A DNA stretch of 64,000 bases from Rickettsiella endosymbiont of Miltochrista miniata. Its GTDB lineage: Bacteria; Pseudomonadota; Gammaproteobacteria; Diplorickettsiales; Diplorickettsiaceae. How positions within the stretch are numbered: the stretch's first letter is position 1; the number at the start of each line of letters is the position of its first letter. Made by a program: the position numbers and the translations under genes. The stretch lies in NCBI RefSeq assembly GCF_964031245.1, contig NZ_OZ035017.1:837402-901401 (forward strand), written 5' to 3'. Below are positions 54,227-63,186 of this stretch, piece by piece. The notes under the pieces are model-generated. The model was not told where the DNA came from. It did no database searches and was given only the letters and a program-made list of their open reading frames with translations.

Positions 54227-55249
54227 ATGCCAGAAGAAATTTATTTGACAGAAGATCAATTTGAAATGAATAGAAAACAATGCTGGGAAGTTTATCAATC
54301 ATTTAATGAAATTCAATGGATAAAAGATAACGTAGTAAATAAAGAACTTGCTTATCCATTAGAAGTCCAAGGAATCAACCATGATGGACAAGCAAAACAA
54401 GCGTATCTGCGTCGATTTAATGCTTATATAAAAAAAATAAATGGGCCAAGAGCCTATGCTGCAAAGTACTGGATTTTACCGGCTGTGTTTTTCTGTATGC
54501 TTTTTCATGAACTTTTTATTAACGAAGAGGCTAATTTATCGGCGCCTTTTATTATAGCGTTTATGCTTAGTATTTTTACGTTAAAATATCAAACTGTGTT
54601 TACTGATATTCCATTCCAATATCGTTATATAGGAAGTTTTTTCTTAAAACCAGAAGAACTTAAATTGTGTGCAGCGAGTGACAGAATGAACAAAGCAAAT
54701 AAGCAAGCCAGCCATCTCATGGGAACTTTCGGTCCGCTGCTAGGTTTTTTAGATACAGATAAAACTTTATATAAAGCATTAAGAAGCCTTAATATTAACT
54801 ATTATGAGCATCAAGCAATATTGCGAGGGCTAATGGGTATAAAAAATAAAGTATTTGATTGTGTCTCGATGGCAGCATTGCTAACGTTAAAGCTCATTGA
54901 ACAAGAGATGCCGATTACCATAGAACGGGTTATAAAAAATGGAAATAATTTTGATGGCCATAGTTATATTATAATTAACCGCGATGCTGAGTCGGTATTA
55001 ACCAATATTGACACATGGAACGACAACTGTTTAATCATGGATCCTTGGTACGAAGTATTTGTCTCTGCAAAAGAAATAAAGCAAAATAAAGAATTTTTAT
55101 TAAAATATCCTTTGCTAAACCCATATGACAAAACTGCTGTAATGAGAATTATGGGAAATAGGGCGCCTGAAGCTTATAAAGACTATCTGGCCAGCCTAAA
55201 CAATTTGCTTAGGCAACATGAGAGTTTGAATTCCAAATTAGACATATAG
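54227..55249 (+). CDS. Candidate papain/transglutaminase-like cysteine protease with membrane hairpin
   Basis: A 340-residue protein with two hydrophobic helices at about 82-98 and 106-121. The C-terminal part has the ordered triad Cys212 (KVFDCVSMAALL), His245 (FDGHSYIIINRD) and Asp272 (NCLIMDPWYEVF), the arrangement of papain-like and transglutaminase-fold enzymes. The His-strand plus DPW pattern recurs in effector proteases of Legionella and Chlamydiales as I recall them. Activity is inferred from the triad only. AAGAGGG precedes ATG. It is divergent from the cyclase gene across 146 AT-rich bases, so the two may share regulation. Confidence 0.6.
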   Translation: MPEEIYLTEDQFEMNRKQCWEVYQSFNEIQWIKDNVVNKELAYPLEVQGINHDGQAKQAYLRRFNAYIKKINGPRAYAAKYWILPAVFFCMLFHELFINEEANLSAPFIIAFMLSIFTLKYQTVFTDIPFQYRYIGSFFLKPEELKLCAASDRMNKANKQASHLMGTFGPLLGFLDTDKTLYKALRSLNINYYEHQAILRGLMGIKNKVFDCVSMAALLTLKLIEQEMPITIERVIKNGNNFDGHSYIIINRDAESVLTNIDTWNDNCLIMDPWYEVFVSAKEIKQNKEFLLKYPLLNPYDKTAVMRIMGNRAPEAYKDYLASLNNLLRQHESLNSKLDI

Positions 55250-55314
55250 ATAAGATAAGAGGAAAACAAAATGCGCATAAACCCTAATAACGATGTCAAA
55301 TATTAAGCTCTGCT

Positions 55315-55785
55315 CTAAGCTCTAAGCGAACGCTGATGCGTAGACGAGCAGTTACCAATTATATTTTTATCGCTAATTTCATTAAAAAATAGATACGTTT
55401 TTGATGGTTTGTACCTTTGGTGTTCTCTAGGTTGCATCCTAACATTGTTATCGTTCTCTGAGCATTTTGTCGCTAAAAGCGTATTCTTTTCACACGTGAA
55501 TTTCTTGCTGTCACACTTATTCATAGAGTTATCACCTTGGATTAAACAACTTAAGAAAGTAAAACAGGAAACACAGAAAATTACAGTGACAGCTAAAGCC
55601 AAGACAGCAACCAATGGGGCAAGGGCAGCAAACGCTGCACAACTAGCAGCAATGCTAAGCGCACTAACCAACGGTAGAACCCCAATAGTCTGTATAAGGG
55701 GCAAAAAGAAGAAAAGACAGACCACGAACGCATAAGCCATAAATGGCAGGCTACTAAAGAAGGAAGTAAATTCACGCTTTTTCAT
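55315..55785 (-). CDS. Small membrane protein, unknown
   Basis: About 156 residues from ATG at 55785; a GTG at 55800 is also possible. Three hydrophobic helices are visible: FMAYAFVVCLFFFLPLI, VSALSIAASCAAFAALAPLV and VLALAVTVIFCVSCFTFLSC. The soluble C-terminal half is Cys/Lys/Asn-rich (MNKCDSKKFTCEKN). No family is recognised. Codon use and location in the effector block suggest accessory origin; confidence that it is a real gene is moderate. Confidence 0.5.
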   Translation of the reverse strand: MKKREFTSFFSSLPFMAYAFVVCLFFFLPLIQTIGVLPLVSALSIAASCAAFAALAPLVAVLALAVTVIFCVSCFTFLSCLIQGDNSMNKCDSKKFTCEKNTLLATKCSENDNNVRMQPREHQRYKPSKTYLFFNEISDKNIIGNCSSTHQRSLRA

Positions 55786-55908
55786 TTTTATTCTCATCAC
55801 GATTAGAATTAACTGACATGTGTAATGCAGTACCTAGGGTATTGTCTAAATTGTATATACCATTTGTTACTATAGTTATAGTAACATAAACAATTTAGGG
55901 AATAAAAT

Positions 55909-57009
55909 ATGTTAGAGAATAATTCGCAAGATGAGGAGCTTTTGCTACGTAAACACGCCGCAAAAGGCGATTTTGAAAAAGTTCAAGAAATTTTAGATGC
56001 AAATAGGAATAATGGAAGCTCAAGGTTTAATATAGATAGTCAAAGTTCTAACGGAAATACAGCCTTGCATTGGGCTTGTTTTAAGGCAGTGGAAATATAT
56101 AAAGGTAATTCTGCAGATTATAGTAAAACTATTCAGTTGTTAATCCAATATGGCGCGGACTATCTTTCTGTAAACAAAATAAGAAAAAAGCCGTGTGATT
56201 TATTTAGAGAAGGTGATGGATATTTAAACTCTCTTCATGCAGGCTTAATCAAAGAAGGTTCCTGCTATTTTAGTTTAGTACATTCTATATTAAAAAAAGA
56301 ATGCCAAAAAATTACTTCACCGTCGGAACTTGAAGGTGAATCAGCGATAGCAACTGGTTTTTATTCAATTATAGATGGATTAAAACTAGTTGAGTTTTTT
56401 CCAAAAAAAGAACACGAAGATAGTTTTACAATTCTTAGTTTGGCTTGTGGTATCTCTAATGAGATCCTACCTTTAATCGTGTATTTTCAACATCAAAATA
56501 AGAAAATTAATTATATTGGCATAGATAATAACAGCGCTATAATTGAAGACAACAAAGCTAGATATAAAGCGTATGAAAATGTGAGATTCTTTTGTGCAGA
56601 TGCCTCTAACTCCAGTAAAATGAGCGTAATTATACCGTCGCACTCTATTGATTTTGGGATAATGCGTAATGGAGATTTCACCGAAAGCAACGGTAGACAG
56701 CATATATTTTGCCAAATAGTAAATCAGGTATTTCCAAAGCTGATTAAACCTGACTATCCTATATTAATGACATTTCAAACTGAATATGAACTAAATATAT
56801 GCAATGAAAAAACTCAGCTCAATGATAATTTTAGAAAATTTAGAGACGGTAATTTTTTTGATAATGGTAAAAGGTGTTCTTTCTCTACTCAACGTGGCAA
56901 TGATAGTATCCTGACTTATCCCGATAGGTATAGTTTTATTTTAAATTTAGATCAAGAGCCGACTAATCAAAATCAATTAAGTCATAGCACGCAAAAGTTA
57001 CGCATGTAG
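55909..57009 (+). CDS. Ankyrin-repeat methyltransferase fusion
   Basis: A 366-residue protein. The N-terminal third carries one to three ankyrin-like units (ELLLRKHAAKGDFEKVQEIL, NGNTALHWACFKAVEIYKG, TIQLLIQYGADYLSVN). Residues about 165-300 look like a class I SAM methyltransferase: motif I TILSLACGISNEILP, motif II acid in INYIGIDNNSAI, then NVRFFCADAS and SIDFGIMRNGDF. A DPPY-like catalytic motif is not visible, so the substrate is unknown. GGGAATAAAAT precedes the ATG. Ankyrins with an enzyme domain suggest a protein aimed at host targets. Confidence 0.65.
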   Translation: MLENNSQDEELLLRKHAAKGDFEKVQEILDANRNNGSSRFNIDSQSSNGNTALHWACFKAVEIYKGNSADYSKTIQLLIQYGADYLSVNKIRKKPCDLFREGDGYLNSLHAGLIKEGSCYFSLVHSILKKECQKITSPSELEGESAIATGFYSIIDGLKLVEFFPKKEHEDSFTILSLACGISNEILPLIVYFQHQNKKINYIGIDNNSAIIEDNKARYKAYENVRFFCADASNSSKMSVIIPSHSIDFGIMRNGDFTESNGRQHIFCQIVNQVFPKLIKPDYPILMTFQTEYELNICNEKTQLNDNFRKFRDGNFFDNGKRCSFSTQRGNDSILTYPDRYSFILNLDQEPTNQNQLSHSTQKLRM

Positions 57010-57035
57010 TGAAAAAAGGTTACTTTCCTTCATTC

Positions 57036-57073
57036 CCTTAACTTCCGATAATAAAAGTTATCGGAAGTTAAGG
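57036..57073. terminator. Perfect 16-base-pair hairpin between convergent genes
   Basis: 57036-57051 (CCTTAACTTCCGATAA) pairs fully with 57058-57073 around the loop TAAAAG. It lies between the convergent genes ending at 57009 and 57110. A U-run is lacking, so it is either a factor-assisted bidirectional terminator or an RNA-stabilising 3' hairpin. Confidence 0.6.
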
Positions 57074-57109
57074 CATCTGGCACACGCGTATATTCAGATC
57101 ATATCAAAG

Positions 57110-57772
57110 TTATTCCCATGAAAAATGAATGATGGGACCTTCTTGTGTATGATGTAATTTTGGATGTCCATAATCAGGTAATTCTTTTACATGGACCTTC
57201 CCAGCCTGCCAGTAAATATACAGCGTAGCGCCCACGTCTTCATACTCACCATTAGCCTTTCTAATATAGATTGCTATTGTTATAGGGGTATTCTCATCAT
57301 TGCTATCTTTTAGTATGGCAAATACGCGCGGGTCATTGGGATCAACACCAGGCTCTGGCGTAGGATTAGGTTGTATGACGCCGTTCTCGCCCCCCTCAGG
57401 AAAACTACTGCTTTTAAGCGTCATTCTGCGGCCTTCATTTAAATTATCTTTAAAAGTAAATGAAACTGCATGCTCTTTTGCTTTTCTGTCGAGAACGATG
57501 AACGCACTCAGTCCAGAAACATTTATCTTTGGCGTATCAGCACTAAGTACATGTGAAATACCACCAAAACCACCATGTTGGAATAGAGTCAACTCAGATA
57601 AATCACCAACTTTTACCGAGTTTAGTTTGTCATTCAGCGAAAGGTATTCTTTCCAAATATCCACTCTATCGCCAAGCTTGGATAAATAAGCTTTACCGAC
57701 ATAATTTTCATTTATAAAGAAAATTACCTCATCCGGCGCTGGGTTAGTTTTAGTCGTTTCTGTTAATGGCAT
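57110..57772 (-). CDS. Beta/gamma-crystallin-like domain protein
   Basis: A 220-residue protein without a signal peptide. Residues 15-95 read like a beta/gamma-crystallin unit: VIFFINENYVGKAYLSKLGD (Greek-key start with the aromatic corner), LNDKLNSVKVGD (close to the calcium motif N/D-N/D-x-x-S/T-S, with Asn in the fifth position) and LFQHGGFGGISHVL. A second beta-rich region (FAILKDSNDENTPITIAIYI, TLYIYWQAGKVHV) follows a Pro/Gly linker. Bacterial members bind calcium or act as structural or inhibitory modules. Its role here is unknown. Confidence 0.5.
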   Translation of the reverse strand: MPLTETTKTNPAPDEVIFFINENYVGKAYLSKLGDRVDIWKEYLSLNDKLNSVKVGDLSELTLFQHGGFGGISHVLSADTPKINVSGLSAFIVLDRKAKEHAVSFTFKDNLNEGRRMTLKSSSFPEGGENGVIQPNPTPEPGVDPNDPRVFAILKDSNDENTPITIAIYIRKANGEYEDVGATLYIYWQAGKVHVKELPDYGHPKLHHTQEGPIIHFSWE

Positions 57773-58028
57773 TCAATATATTCTCCGTAAAAATTAGGTT
57801 TGTCCCCCGATTTGGTCATTTTTATCCTATTCAGTTAACTATAATTGATTTTATTAAAAAAACAATTTTTGTGCACTCCATAGAACTGTTGTCGTTGGGG
57901 AGAAAAAAAGATACCCGCTCCAGCCACCATAGAATATAAACTTGTAATTATAATCTATTTAGGATAATTTTTACATTTCGTTAAAAAAAATTAATTATTT
58001 TTTAAGACAAAAAGGAATTAAATTACCT

Positions 58029-58916
58029 ATGTTTAAACAAAAATGGAATCCCATTGTTTATACCCAATGTTCAGATTTTCAATATCATGCAGCTATTCAT
58101 TTTTTAACTACATGCGGACTTAATTCAAATGAATCTATCCTTGATATAGGCTGTGGTAACGGAAAAACAACCTATTACCTTGCATCACAGATCACTTCCG
58201 GGAAAGTAATGGGAATTGATAAATCTGCAGATATGATTGAATTCGCAAACGAGCATTTCAAGCTAAAAAATTTAGATTTTCGTATCAATGACGTGCTCAG
58301 CTTTAAACATGAATCTAAATTTGAAGCTGCAGTAAGCTTTTTTTGCATGCCATGGATTACCGATAAAGCTTTAGCATTTAAAAACATTGCGACAGCTTTG
58401 AAGGATGAAGCTAAAATATTTATACTCGCAGCTGTTTATGAAAAAATCCAAGCTGAGCTAATAACCAACTTGACTCAAAAACCACATTGGATTCAATTTT
58501 TTGAAAATTATTTATCTCCTTTTATTTATTTAAACGATACAAAATATGATAGTTATGCCAAAGCCGCTGGAATAGAAATTGATTTAATGGAAAAAATAAG
58601 TATTCCGCACACTTTTAAAACGAGAGAAGAATTTCATAAATTTTATTTAACTCTTGTTCCTCATATCACTCACCTTAAACAAGAGGATCTGAAAAATGCT
58701 TTTGCTGATGAGTTATTAGAAGATTATTTTAAAGCCAAAGGAAATAAAGAATGCAATGTAACTATTGAAGCGATTAAATTTAGCGGTAAAAAATTGGCTG
58801 TTTCAGAGAATTTAACGCCTAGCCAACGCTTGGCTTTTTTTAAACCTCCTACCACTAATATGGAAGATGAATGTAATGATGAAAAAATGCGCGCTAAAAG
58901 ATACATGGGAGCTTGA
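58029..58916 (+). CDS. SAM methyltransferase resembling juvenile hormone acid O-methyltransferase
   Basis: A 295-residue class I methyltransferase. Motif I is SILDIGCGNGKTTYYLA, the ribose-binding acid lies in VMGIDKSADMIEFA, and the post-motif aromatic region is FEAAVSFFCMPWITDKALAF. The second half (HWIQFFENYLSPFIYLND, HKFYLTLVPHITHL, FADELLEDYFK) parallels insect JHAMT (compare VTSFYCLHWVQNLKGAL and FENFISPLHY). JHAMT makes juvenile hormone from its acid in arthropods. Similar bacterial enzymes exist, so trans-aconitate methyltransferase-like or lipid-acid substrates are alternatives. Start ATG has GGAATTAAATTACCT upstream. Single gene, no partner. Confidence 0.7.
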   Translation: MFKQKWNPIVYTQCSDFQYHAAIHFLTTCGLNSNESILDIGCGNGKTTYYLASQITSGKVMGIDKSADMIEFANEHFKLKNLDFRINDVLSFKHESKFEAAVSFFCMPWITDKALAFKNIATALKDEAKIFILAAVYEKIQAELITNLTQKPHWIQFFENYLSPFIYLNDTKYDSYAKAAGIEIDLMEKISIPHTFKTREEFHKFYLTLVPHITHLKQEDLKNAFADELLEDYFKAKGNKECNVTIEAIKFSGKKLAVSENLTPSQRLAFFKPPTTNMEDECNDEKMRAKRYMGA

Positions 58917-58967
58917 ATTACATAGAGAAACAAGGAAGGCTCTGTTCCTTGTTTCAGCGTTTTATTA

Positions 58968-61139
58968 CTATACGCCCATCTGGTTTGATCTTGAAAATAC
59001 AGGCTGAGGAGAAAGACTCGACGCCCTATCATTAATACCATAAGGTGTTGGATGAAAAAATCTGCTTTGGATACTGGCTCCCTCAGGGCTAAACGCATTC
59101 CTTTGGATTAAAGGCGTTATTTCTGAAGAAGGTCCAGCCGCATAACTATCATCGTCATTTATACTACCATAAGGAAAAGCATCAAGCTCCCTCACTAAGT
59201 TTACACTGCCTAGCTTTTGCATGAGTTCGCAAACCGCCTTATATTCCTGGCAAACTTCTTTCAAACTAAAAGATAAAATTAATTCGGGTTCTGTATCGAA
59301 ATAACTTATCAATGCTTCAATCTTTTCGACGCTATAATCCTGATCATTACCCAATTGATATAACAGCTCAAATATACTAGCTTCATCGACATTTTCCTTG
59401 TTTATGGATTCGGCTTCTTTAAGTACTTTGATTTTTAATTTTTTTGCGAGTTGGATAAGCGTTGCACTGAAATTTTTCAGATCGTTTTGGTCCTTAATAT
59501 TCAAAATACTTTTTAATTGATCTTTATTTGCCCGAGCTAAAGAATCTAACAATAGATTGGGTTCCATTAGTTGGATACTATCTTTCATTTGGTTTAACGC
59601 ATCAGCAAGCCTAGCCACAGTTTGTGTATCTTCAGCGCCACCATATTGGGCAAATTTGCTCAATACATTACTAAAGAAATCTATCATCGCCGTAAAGCCT
59701 AAAAAAGTTAAGCCTGTTTTGGCTAAACCGAGTAAATAAGGATGCAAAAATTCTAATTTATCATTAAAATTATCATTAATTAATTGCGCCCCTGCTGCAT
59801 AAGAAAAAGCAGATAAATACATCGAAATCATGATTAATAAGACCGATGTTTTTGGATAAAGTTTAAAAGCCATGGGAATTTTAACCGTATCATCTTTCCA
59901 TGCCGTTAAATAATCATAGCTATTTTGCAAAGCATTACCACCAAAAAACGCCAATAATACACCTAAGCAATAAATAGAAGGCGCTGAAATGGCAGCTCCT
60001 GATACCAAACTGCCGGTTGCCTCGTTCATTTCATTAAACGTACCGCCCCAAAAGCCCGCACAAGCCAATATCACCCAGGATGCCCCTGGAATATAAACCA
60101 CTTTTCTAAAAAAGTTATTTATTCTACCGGATGGGGCAATAGTTCGATCAGGAGACATCTCATGCAAACAATCTAATAATTGAGTTAATAATTGTAAGGG
60201 AGACTGAGTTAATTCTTTAATGTCGCGTATGTTGGTGTTTACTTCATTGCTATAGCTACAGCCTGTAAATCTAAAGCCATAAATACTTAAAAGCCTTTGC
60301 GCGAGATCTAAATGATTAATCAAGCGTTGCTTGATCATTTGATAATGAAGATTTATTTCCTGCTGTAGTTTTATTTCTTGTTTTTTTTCTTCACTTTGTA
60401 GCGCATTAGTTATTTTTTTAAAAAAAAATTCTAAAGGTAAAAAAGGGGCACGATACAACGGATTTTTTAATGCCAATTTGAACGGTAATAAATGCAACAA
60501 GGTATTTGTCACACCTACAATAAAGGCTTGCGAAATGATTAATGGCTTGGGTAAACCGGGTATCGGATTAACACACGTAATTATCATAAAAGGAATTGAA
60601 GCAATAAACGATCCTGCAAATGTCACTGTATCTTCTGCCATTTTTTGTTTGGCAGTTAAAGGATATTTTAAATAATTTTGTAGTTTTAAAGGAATATATT
60701 CCGCCTTTTGCCGGTCGAAAAATGCATTGGTTGCCGATATTAATATCCCCCCTGCTACCAGCATAGTACCTGCCACGTGATTTATCACAAAAAAATCACA
60801 GGGTATATCCTTATAGGTCGGATCGGCACAAATTGATTCGGCATACGCATTCGCAGGAACGTAATAGAATATCACTCCAAATATGGCTACGGCGAACAGC
60901 CCTGACTGTTTGAATACTTCTCGGGTCAAACCACCGCGCCCTTCCCCGTCCAGGTGATATTTGATAACCGCATTTAATGCGTTCTGTGTGACTACAGATA
61001 TCTCCTGATTGGGTATAAGATTTCCTATCTGAATACTTTCTTCATTTTCTTTTATATCAATAAGATGAGAATCCTCGTTACTACTAATCGATACGTCGAG
61101 TTCAGAATTGTTATCCGCATTGTTAATTGATAATGGCAT
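58968..61139 (-). CDS. Large polytopic membrane protein, unknown function (candidate effector)
   Basis: This is 723 residues from ATG at 61139, chosen because AAGGAG lies six bases upstream; the ATG at 61145 directly abuts that site. An acidic N-terminus (residues 1-75) precedes hydrophobic hairpins at about 80-95, 120-140, 170-215, a helical loop, then helices at 340-400, 420-445 and 460-485. The C-terminal 230 residues are helical with a Gln/Ser/Pro-rich tail. A soluble-membrane-soluble layout resembles the 48632-50911 protein, but clear sequence similarity was not seen. No transport or enzyme motif is visible. Confidence 0.7.
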   Translation of the reverse strand: MPLSINNADNNSELDVSISSNEDSHLIDIKENEESIQIGNLIPNQEISVVTQNALNAVIKYHLDGEGRGGLTREVFKQSGLFAVAIFGVIFYYVPANAYAESICADPTYKDIPCDFFVINHVAGTMLVAGGILISATNAFFDRQKAEYIPLKLQNYLKYPLTAKQKMAEDTVTFAGSFIASIPFMIITCVNPIPGLPKPLIISQAFIVGVTNTLLHLLPFKLALKNPLYRAPFLPLEFFFKKITNALQSEEKKQEIKLQQEINLHYQMIKQRLINHLDLAQRLLSIYGFRFTGCSYSNEVNTNIRDIKELTQSPLQLLTQLLDCLHEMSPDRTIAPSGRINNFFRKVVYIPGASWVILACAGFWGGTFNEMNEATGSLVSGAAISAPSIYCLGVLLAFFGGNALQNSYDYLTAWKDDTVKIPMAFKLYPKTSVLLIMISMYLSAFSYAAGAQLINDNFNDKLEFLHPYLLGLAKTGLTFLGFTAMIDFFSNVLSKFAQYGGAEDTQTVARLADALNQMKDSIQLMEPNLLLDSLARANKDQLKSILNIKDQNDLKNFSATLIQLAKKLKIKVLKEAESINKENVDEASIFELLYQLGNDQDYSVEKIEALISYFDTEPELILSFSLKEVCQEYKAVCELMQKLGSVNLVRELDAFPYGSINDDDSYAAGPSSEITPLIQRNAFSPEGASIQSRFFHPTPYGINDRASSLSPQPVFSRSNQMGV

Positions 61140-61600
61140 ATCCATCTCCTTTTTTTTAAGATTGTTTTTTATATTTTATTGAGACGTTTTTTTTATTTAC
61201 CGTATAAAAATGATCTTCAGCTAAAGGCTAAAGTAATAAGTTTTTTGAGAGTGAAATTAATTAGGATTATTAATCTATGAAATAATTTCCCTATATTTAT
61301 TAATATTATTTAGGTTGAGATTATTTATTTAGGTAATAAATTTTCTTATTTAATATGAATGATTCTATATAATCGTAGCTTATTTAAAATAAATTTAGCA
61401 TAACTTTTTAATGATTCCAATCTGTTTTTTAAAAATTATAATCCTTTACTTCTAAATTTTATCGTCATAGCGAGCGCGTAGCGTGCGGCATTCTAGACAT
61501 TCGCAGAATGACTAGAGGAGATTAAATCACAGAAAATTCGCCTTTTACATTAGACCGGTATACTATTCGGCAAAAAAATTAAATTTTCGAGCAATAAACT
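61140..61600. other. AT-rich intergenic region with one degraded family A repeat
   Basis: 461 bases. Mostly AT-rich, with no frame I can support. 61462-61495 is a variant A copy (CGTCATAGCGAGCGCG...GCGGCATTC) followed by a second inverted arm (CATTCGCAGAATGAC). TATACT at 61559-61564 is a likely -10 for the ABC-F gene; the -35 is weak. Confidence 0.6.
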
Positions 61601-63181
61601 ATGATATCGATTAATCAACTCAGCATGGCATATGGCGAAAAGCTGCTATTTTATGATGTTAATCTTATTCTATCGTCACAGAGTCGTTATGCCTTAGTGG
61701 GTGCGAATGGTGCGGGTAAGTCTACTTTTCTAAAATTACTTACCGGCGCAGAGCAACCCATCGCCGGTACGTTGTCCATACCTAAAACCGCTAGTGTAGG
61801 ATGGCTGAAACAAGATCAATTTCGTTATGAAAATACACTGATTATCGATATCGTTTTACAAGGAAAGCCTGCGTTATGGCAAGCCATGCAAGAAAAGGAT
61901 AAATTGCTACACAGTGACCTGCATAACGAAAAAAACATCAATCGCTTAGGTAAACTCGAAGAGGAAATTGCGCGTCTGAATGGTTACAGCGCTTATGCCC
62001 TAGCGGCCAAGCTTTTAATGGGTTTAGGGATACAGCTTGAATACCATGAAAAACCGTTAAGCACGCTATCGGGTGGTTTTAAACTACGTGTGTTGCTGGC
62101 GCAAGCTTTATTCCAAGAACCTGACATTTTATTATTGGATGAACCAACCAATCATTTGGACTTTATTTCCATCGTCTGGTTAGAAAAATATTTAAAAAAT
62201 GAATTTTCAGGTTTATTGCTGTTTATTTCTCATGACGTGGAGTTCATCAATCGCTTAGCGGATCAGATCCTTGATGTCGATTACGGTGAAATACGTCAAT
62301 ATAGCGGCAACTATGAAAAATTTCTTGCCGAAAAACAATTAATTATTGAACAAAAACTCCAAGAAAAACGTAGCGTAGAACTTAAAATCGCGAGCATGCA
62401 AAGCTTTGTGGATAGATTTCGCGCCAGTGCCAACCGAGCGAAAATGGCCCAATCACGTGTGAAAATGATCGCCAAAATGGAAATTCCAGATATTAAACAA
62501 TCTTCGCGATTATCCCCAACATTTCAATTCAAATCGGTACGCCCTTCTGGAAAATGGGTGGTACGCGTTAAAGCATTAGCGAAAAACTTTCAAGAGAAAA
62601 AACTTTTCCAGCAGCTGAACTTCGAGATAAAGCGTGGCGAAAAAGTAGCGATTATGGGTGAAAATGGTATTGGTAAATCAACCTTAATTAAAATATTACT
62701 CAACACTATTCCAGCTGATCAAGGCGGTGTTGAGTGGGGTTATGAAACGCATACCAGTTACTTTTCACAGGACCATCATGATTTACTGAATAAACATGCA
62801 ACCGTTTTAGCCTGGTTAGAACAATATTCCGCTGGCATCAGTGAGCAATCGATACGTAAAACCCTGGCACAAGTCTTGTTTAATAAGGAAGATGTTCTCA
62901 AAGATATTTTAGCCCTAAGCGGCGGCGAAGCGGCCCGCTTATTATTGGCAAAAATGGTATTAGAATCGGCGAATGTCTTAATCCTGGATGAACCCACCAA
63001 CCATCTCGATATTGAAGCAACTGAAGCGCTGGCGAGTGCCTTACGCAATTATCCTGGCACATTACTCTTTGTGAGCCACGATCGACATTTTATCAACAAA
63101 ATAGCGGATCGCATTTTATTCATTTCACATGATAAGAAGTTACAAGATGTTAAACGATTAGATGCGATTAATTTAGATTAA
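61601..63181 (+). CDS. ABC-F family ATPase (YbiT-like)
   Basis: A 526-residue soluble protein with two ABC domains and no membrane segments; ABC-F proteins act on ribosomes. Domain 1: Walker A VGANGAGKSTFLKLL, signature LSGGFKLRVLLAQALF, Walker B DILLLDEPTNHLD. The linker (residues about 240-310) is the charged helical P-site tRNA-interaction motif. Domain 2: MGENGIGKSTLIKILL, LSGGEAARLLLAKM and NVLILDEPTNHLDIE. FRYENTLIIDIVLQGKPALW and the length are nearest to YbiT among the E. coli ABC-F set. It is convergent with lapB, ending six bases away. Confidence 0.9.
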   Translation: MISINQLSMAYGEKLLFYDVNLILSSQSRYALVGANGAGKSTFLKLLTGAEQPIAGTLSIPKTASVGWLKQDQFRYENTLIIDIVLQGKPALWQAMQEKDKLLHSDLHNEKNINRLGKLEEEIARLNGYSAYALAAKLLMGLGIQLEYHEKPLSTLSGGFKLRVLLAQALFQEPDILLLDEPTNHLDFISIVWLEKYLKNEFSGLLLFISHDVEFINRLADQILDVDYGEIRQYSGNYEKFLAEKQLIIEQKLQEKRSVELKIASMQSFVDRFRASANRAKMAQSRVKMIAKMEIPDIKQSSRLSPTFQFKSVRPSGKWVVRVKALAKNFQEKKLFQQLNFEIKRGEKVAIMGENGIGKSTLIKILLNTIPADQGGVEWGYETHTSYFSQDHHDLLNKHATVLAWLEQYSAGISEQSIRKTLAQVLFNKEDVLKDILALSGGEAARLLLAKMVLESANVLILDEPTNHLDIEATEALASALRNYPGTLLFVSHDRHFINKIADRILFISHDKKLQDVKRLDAINLD

Positions 63182-63186
63182 TTTTT

